From Euryarchaeota archaeon UBA103 (GTDB lineage Archaea; Thermoplasmatota; Poseidoniia; Poseidoniales; Thalassarchaeaceae), in the NCBI GenBank assembly GCA_002506825.1, contig DAYH01000015.1, forward strand, positions 601 through 43,106: a stretch of DNA of 42,506 nt. Direction: 5' to 3'. Below the pieces are notes generated by a model. It did no database searches. It saw only the letters and a program-made list of their open reading frames with translations, and was not told the origin of the DNA. A program made the translations under genes and the position numbers. Each line of letters opens with the position of its first letter. The first letter of the stretch is position 1. Below are positions 40,855 to 42,506 of this stretch, piece by piece.

Positions 40855-40871
40855 CGGTCCCGTAGGGACCG
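40855..40871 (-). promoter_or_regulatory. Perfect 7-bp inverted repeat just before nuoA
   Basis: CGGTCCC-GTA-GGGACCG (both strands) is a perfect palindrome of two 7-base arms around three bases. It lies in the 5' leader of nuoA, touching the GGTGGGTG ribosome site. It could be a DNA operator or an RNA hairpin at the head of the complex I message. Confidence 0.55.
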
Positions 40872-40931
40872 TTAACATGGGCCACCTGAAATTGGGCAAT
40901 AAGCCTATCCGGTGTCGAGTCAGTGGAAGTG

Positions 40932-42506
40932 CTATGAGTCGTCTTGATCTAGTGCTTGTACAATTCTCTTATTTTCTGCTCTGGATCGCATGAAAAGAGC
41001 GATTACAAGTAAAGCACCTAGGCCCGTCAGACCGTACACTAGTAGGTCTTGAGTCGCCTGTGAAAGATTGAGGAAAGAATTGGAATTAACTGCTACCACA
41101 GTTAGTTCGATTGGTTGTCCAGCGACTGGAATGCCCTCTGGCTGAGCGATGACAGTGAATCTGTAAGTGTCATCATCAAGTAGTTCAGATGGGGGGGTCG
41201 CTCGAACCTGAATCTCTCTTGTTTCGCCGGGGGGAAGCTGGAATTCATCTTCTATGACATCGACGGTCCAACCTCTAAGGGATTCTCCTGAAATTATCTC
41301 CACATCTTCTACCACATTACCATTGTTGGTTACATACATTGTGAAGAATGCCTTATCTGGATAATTCACAGTCTTCTCGTCGTCTCCCTCGAGAGTGAAA
41401 GTGAGATCATGTATCGTCATGACCTGAATCATGACATCGACCGAAGTGGTCTGAGCGGCATTTCTCTCGGAGGCGGCTGATACTTTGATTATCCCCGATA
41501 CTCCATTTGAGACTCCTTCCATAACTTCCATTTGCACTTCGACAAGGACTCGTCCTTCCTTTGAAATTTGGATTGAGTCATCTATCTCGACCCCATCAAC
41601 AAATAAATTCCGGAAAACTGATGACTCTAGTCCTGTGATGGTTATTACCGCGGTATCTCCAGCAGGATAATCTCCCGTATTGTCAATCCAGAAGAATGTG
41701 GACAATGCCCCTCCAGGAGGGAGGGTTACGTCCATCTGACCCGGAATATCCCCGGGCGATTGGGGAGATACTGCCATTCCATAATTATAATTTGAAACTA
41801 CGACTGACACCGTATGCTCAGAGGATTCGCTGGTCCCAAAAATAGCTATTCTGACCAGAACTCTTGCAGAGTCGGCATCTTCCTCGCCTTCAACTAAGAC
41901 ATCTAGATAGACTTGTGCCGACTGCCCCGGATCTAGTACAATTTGACTTATTGAGTTTCCATCAGAGTCAGAGAAGGACGATTCCCACATGGGGTTGCTA
42001 CACCCAGTCTGATCACCGGGGTCGCAGGCTTGGAGTCTGAAGGTATCTTGGATGTTACCGGCGTTGGTAACGACAATTGGGAACTTCACAATCTGATCCG
42101 ATCTACCAGTTTGTTGGTCCGATACCATAGATGTGGAGACCTCGTGCCTGGGTGCGACTGATATGGTTAGATCCTTTGAATCATACGGCGTCGACCCTCC
42201 TCCTCGTCCTACTGTGAATGAGATCACTGCGTCGGATTCCGCACTTGCATCCTCGGGAACGAAGACATCGACCCCAACAGTCTCTTTATTGTTCGAGGAT
42301 TGAGAGCTCCCTAGGGTTACAGTGGATTGACTGAACGAGACTTGCCACCCGGGTGGGACGCCAGAAGTTCCTAATGCCATAGTTTCCTGTCCATTTCCTT
42401 GATTTGTGATCTGGATTGAGAGGGTTCCTGAGGTGCCTGGCTCAACATTGGAAAGTGTTGACTTGCTGAGTGACATTGAAGCTCCGAATTCTTGCCCTAC
42501 GGTAAC
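40932..42506 (-). CDS. Secreted/membrane-anchored protein with repeated NEW3/CARDB-type Ig-like domains (partial)
   Basis: The frame is open to the window edge, so the N terminus is missing; 524 residues are visible. At least four beta-sandwich repeats of about 100-120 residues are present. Each contains an N-terminal IQITNQGNGQET/PIVVTNAGNIQDTFRL/FFTMYVTNNGNVVEDVEI-like strand (the V-x-N-x-G-N pattern) and a W-x-V-x-x/PGxxxxVxVxVxVP strand pair, typical of NEW3/CARDB extracellular adhesion modules. The chain ends in a single hydrophobic helix (LLVYGLTGLGALLVIALFM) and a charged tail, so it is anchored with the repeats outside. It lies 81 bases upstream of nuoA on the same strand. Function is unknown; surface adhesion or S-layer structure is plausible. 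Confidence 0.85.
   Translation of the reverse strand, partial: VTVGQEFGASMSLSKSTLSNVEPGTSGTLSIQITNQGNGQETMALGTSGVPPGWQVSFSQSTVTLGSSQSSNNKETVGVDVFVPEDASAESDAVISFTVGRGGGSTPYDSKDLTISVAPRHEVSTSMVSDQQTGRSDQIVKFPIVVTNAGNIQDTFRLQACDPGDQTGCSNPMWESSFSDSDGNSISQIVLDPGQSAQVYLDVLVEGEEDADSARVLVRIAIFGTSESSEHTVSVVVSNYNYGMAVSPQSPGDIPGQMDVTLPPGGALSTFFWIDNTGDYPAGDTAVITITGLESSVFRNLFVDGVEIDDSIQISKEGRVLVEVQMEVMEGVSNGVSGIIKVSAASERNAAQTTSVDVMIQVMTIHDLTFTLEGDDEKTVNYPDKAFFTMYVTNNGNVVEDVEIISGESLRGWTVDVIEDEFQLPPGETREIQVRATPPSELLDDDTYRFTVIAQPEGIPVAGQPIELTVVAVNSNSFLNLSQATQDLLVYGLTGLGALLVIALFMRSRAENKRIVQALDQDDS

Noticed and set aside
1..42506. CRISPR arrays, tRNA or rRNA genes
   Set aside because: I saw no regularly spaced repeats, no tRNA T-arm/acceptor pattern and no rRNA-like conserved blocks on reading; a dedicated search could still find a tRNA, but nothing in the gaps is large enough to look missed.

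Overview
The window reads as a dense chromosomal segment of a euryarchaeon, most likely a marine Thermoplasmatota of the Marine Group II / Poseidoniales type; this is an inference from gene content, with no database search. The archaeal signals are aIF1A-Rio1-Pno1, a Hjc resolvase, a Lhr helicase, chromosomal protein MC1, a DUF63 membrane protein, an archaeal/ER-type signal peptidase and a presenilin-like protease. Alongside them sit aerobic heterotroph functions: succinate dehydrogenase, an 11-type complex I with split NuoJ, and 3-methylcrotonyl-CoA carboxylase. I see no rRNA, tRNA, CRISPR array, insertion sequence or replication origin. No stretch over about 100 bases lacks a gene.

Layout. 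1-1553 (+): end of sdhA, then sdhB. 1605-3771: small regulatory, DNA and repair genes on both strands (MC1, a RAM-domain regulator, a macro-domain protein, Hjc, a coiled-coil peptide). 3843-6984: membrane proteolysis (site-2 protease facing signal peptidase I, which follows an unknown membrane protein). 7093-11951 (+): a secreted PI-PLC-like lipoprotein, Lhr, and a P-loop nucleotide kinase. 11938-13962 (-): folC, a small membrane protein, dCMP deaminase. 14037-16456 (+): presenilin-like protease, then serS. 16477-17976 (+): a flavoprotein and a small membrane protein behind a very AT-rich promoter, with arginine codon use unlike the flanking gene.

From 17987 to the right edge every gene is on the minus strand. 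Read in transcription order from the right edge these are: a NEW3-type secreted protein, nuoABCDHIJ1J2KLMN, aIF1A-rio1-pno1, DUF63, the leucine-catabolism set mccB-liuC-mccA-bccp, DUF4126, and a YdeP-type molybdopterin oxidoreductase.

The genes suggest a respiring protein- and amino-acid-consuming archaeon. Leucine carbon passes through methylcrotonyl-CoA carboxylase, electrons enter through Sdh and a complex I lacking the NADH module, and membrane and secreted proteins are processed by three kinds of membrane protease. Intra-operon start sites often carry GGTGAT or GAGG a few bases before ATG, frequently fused to the upstream stop codon; I used this to choose several starts.
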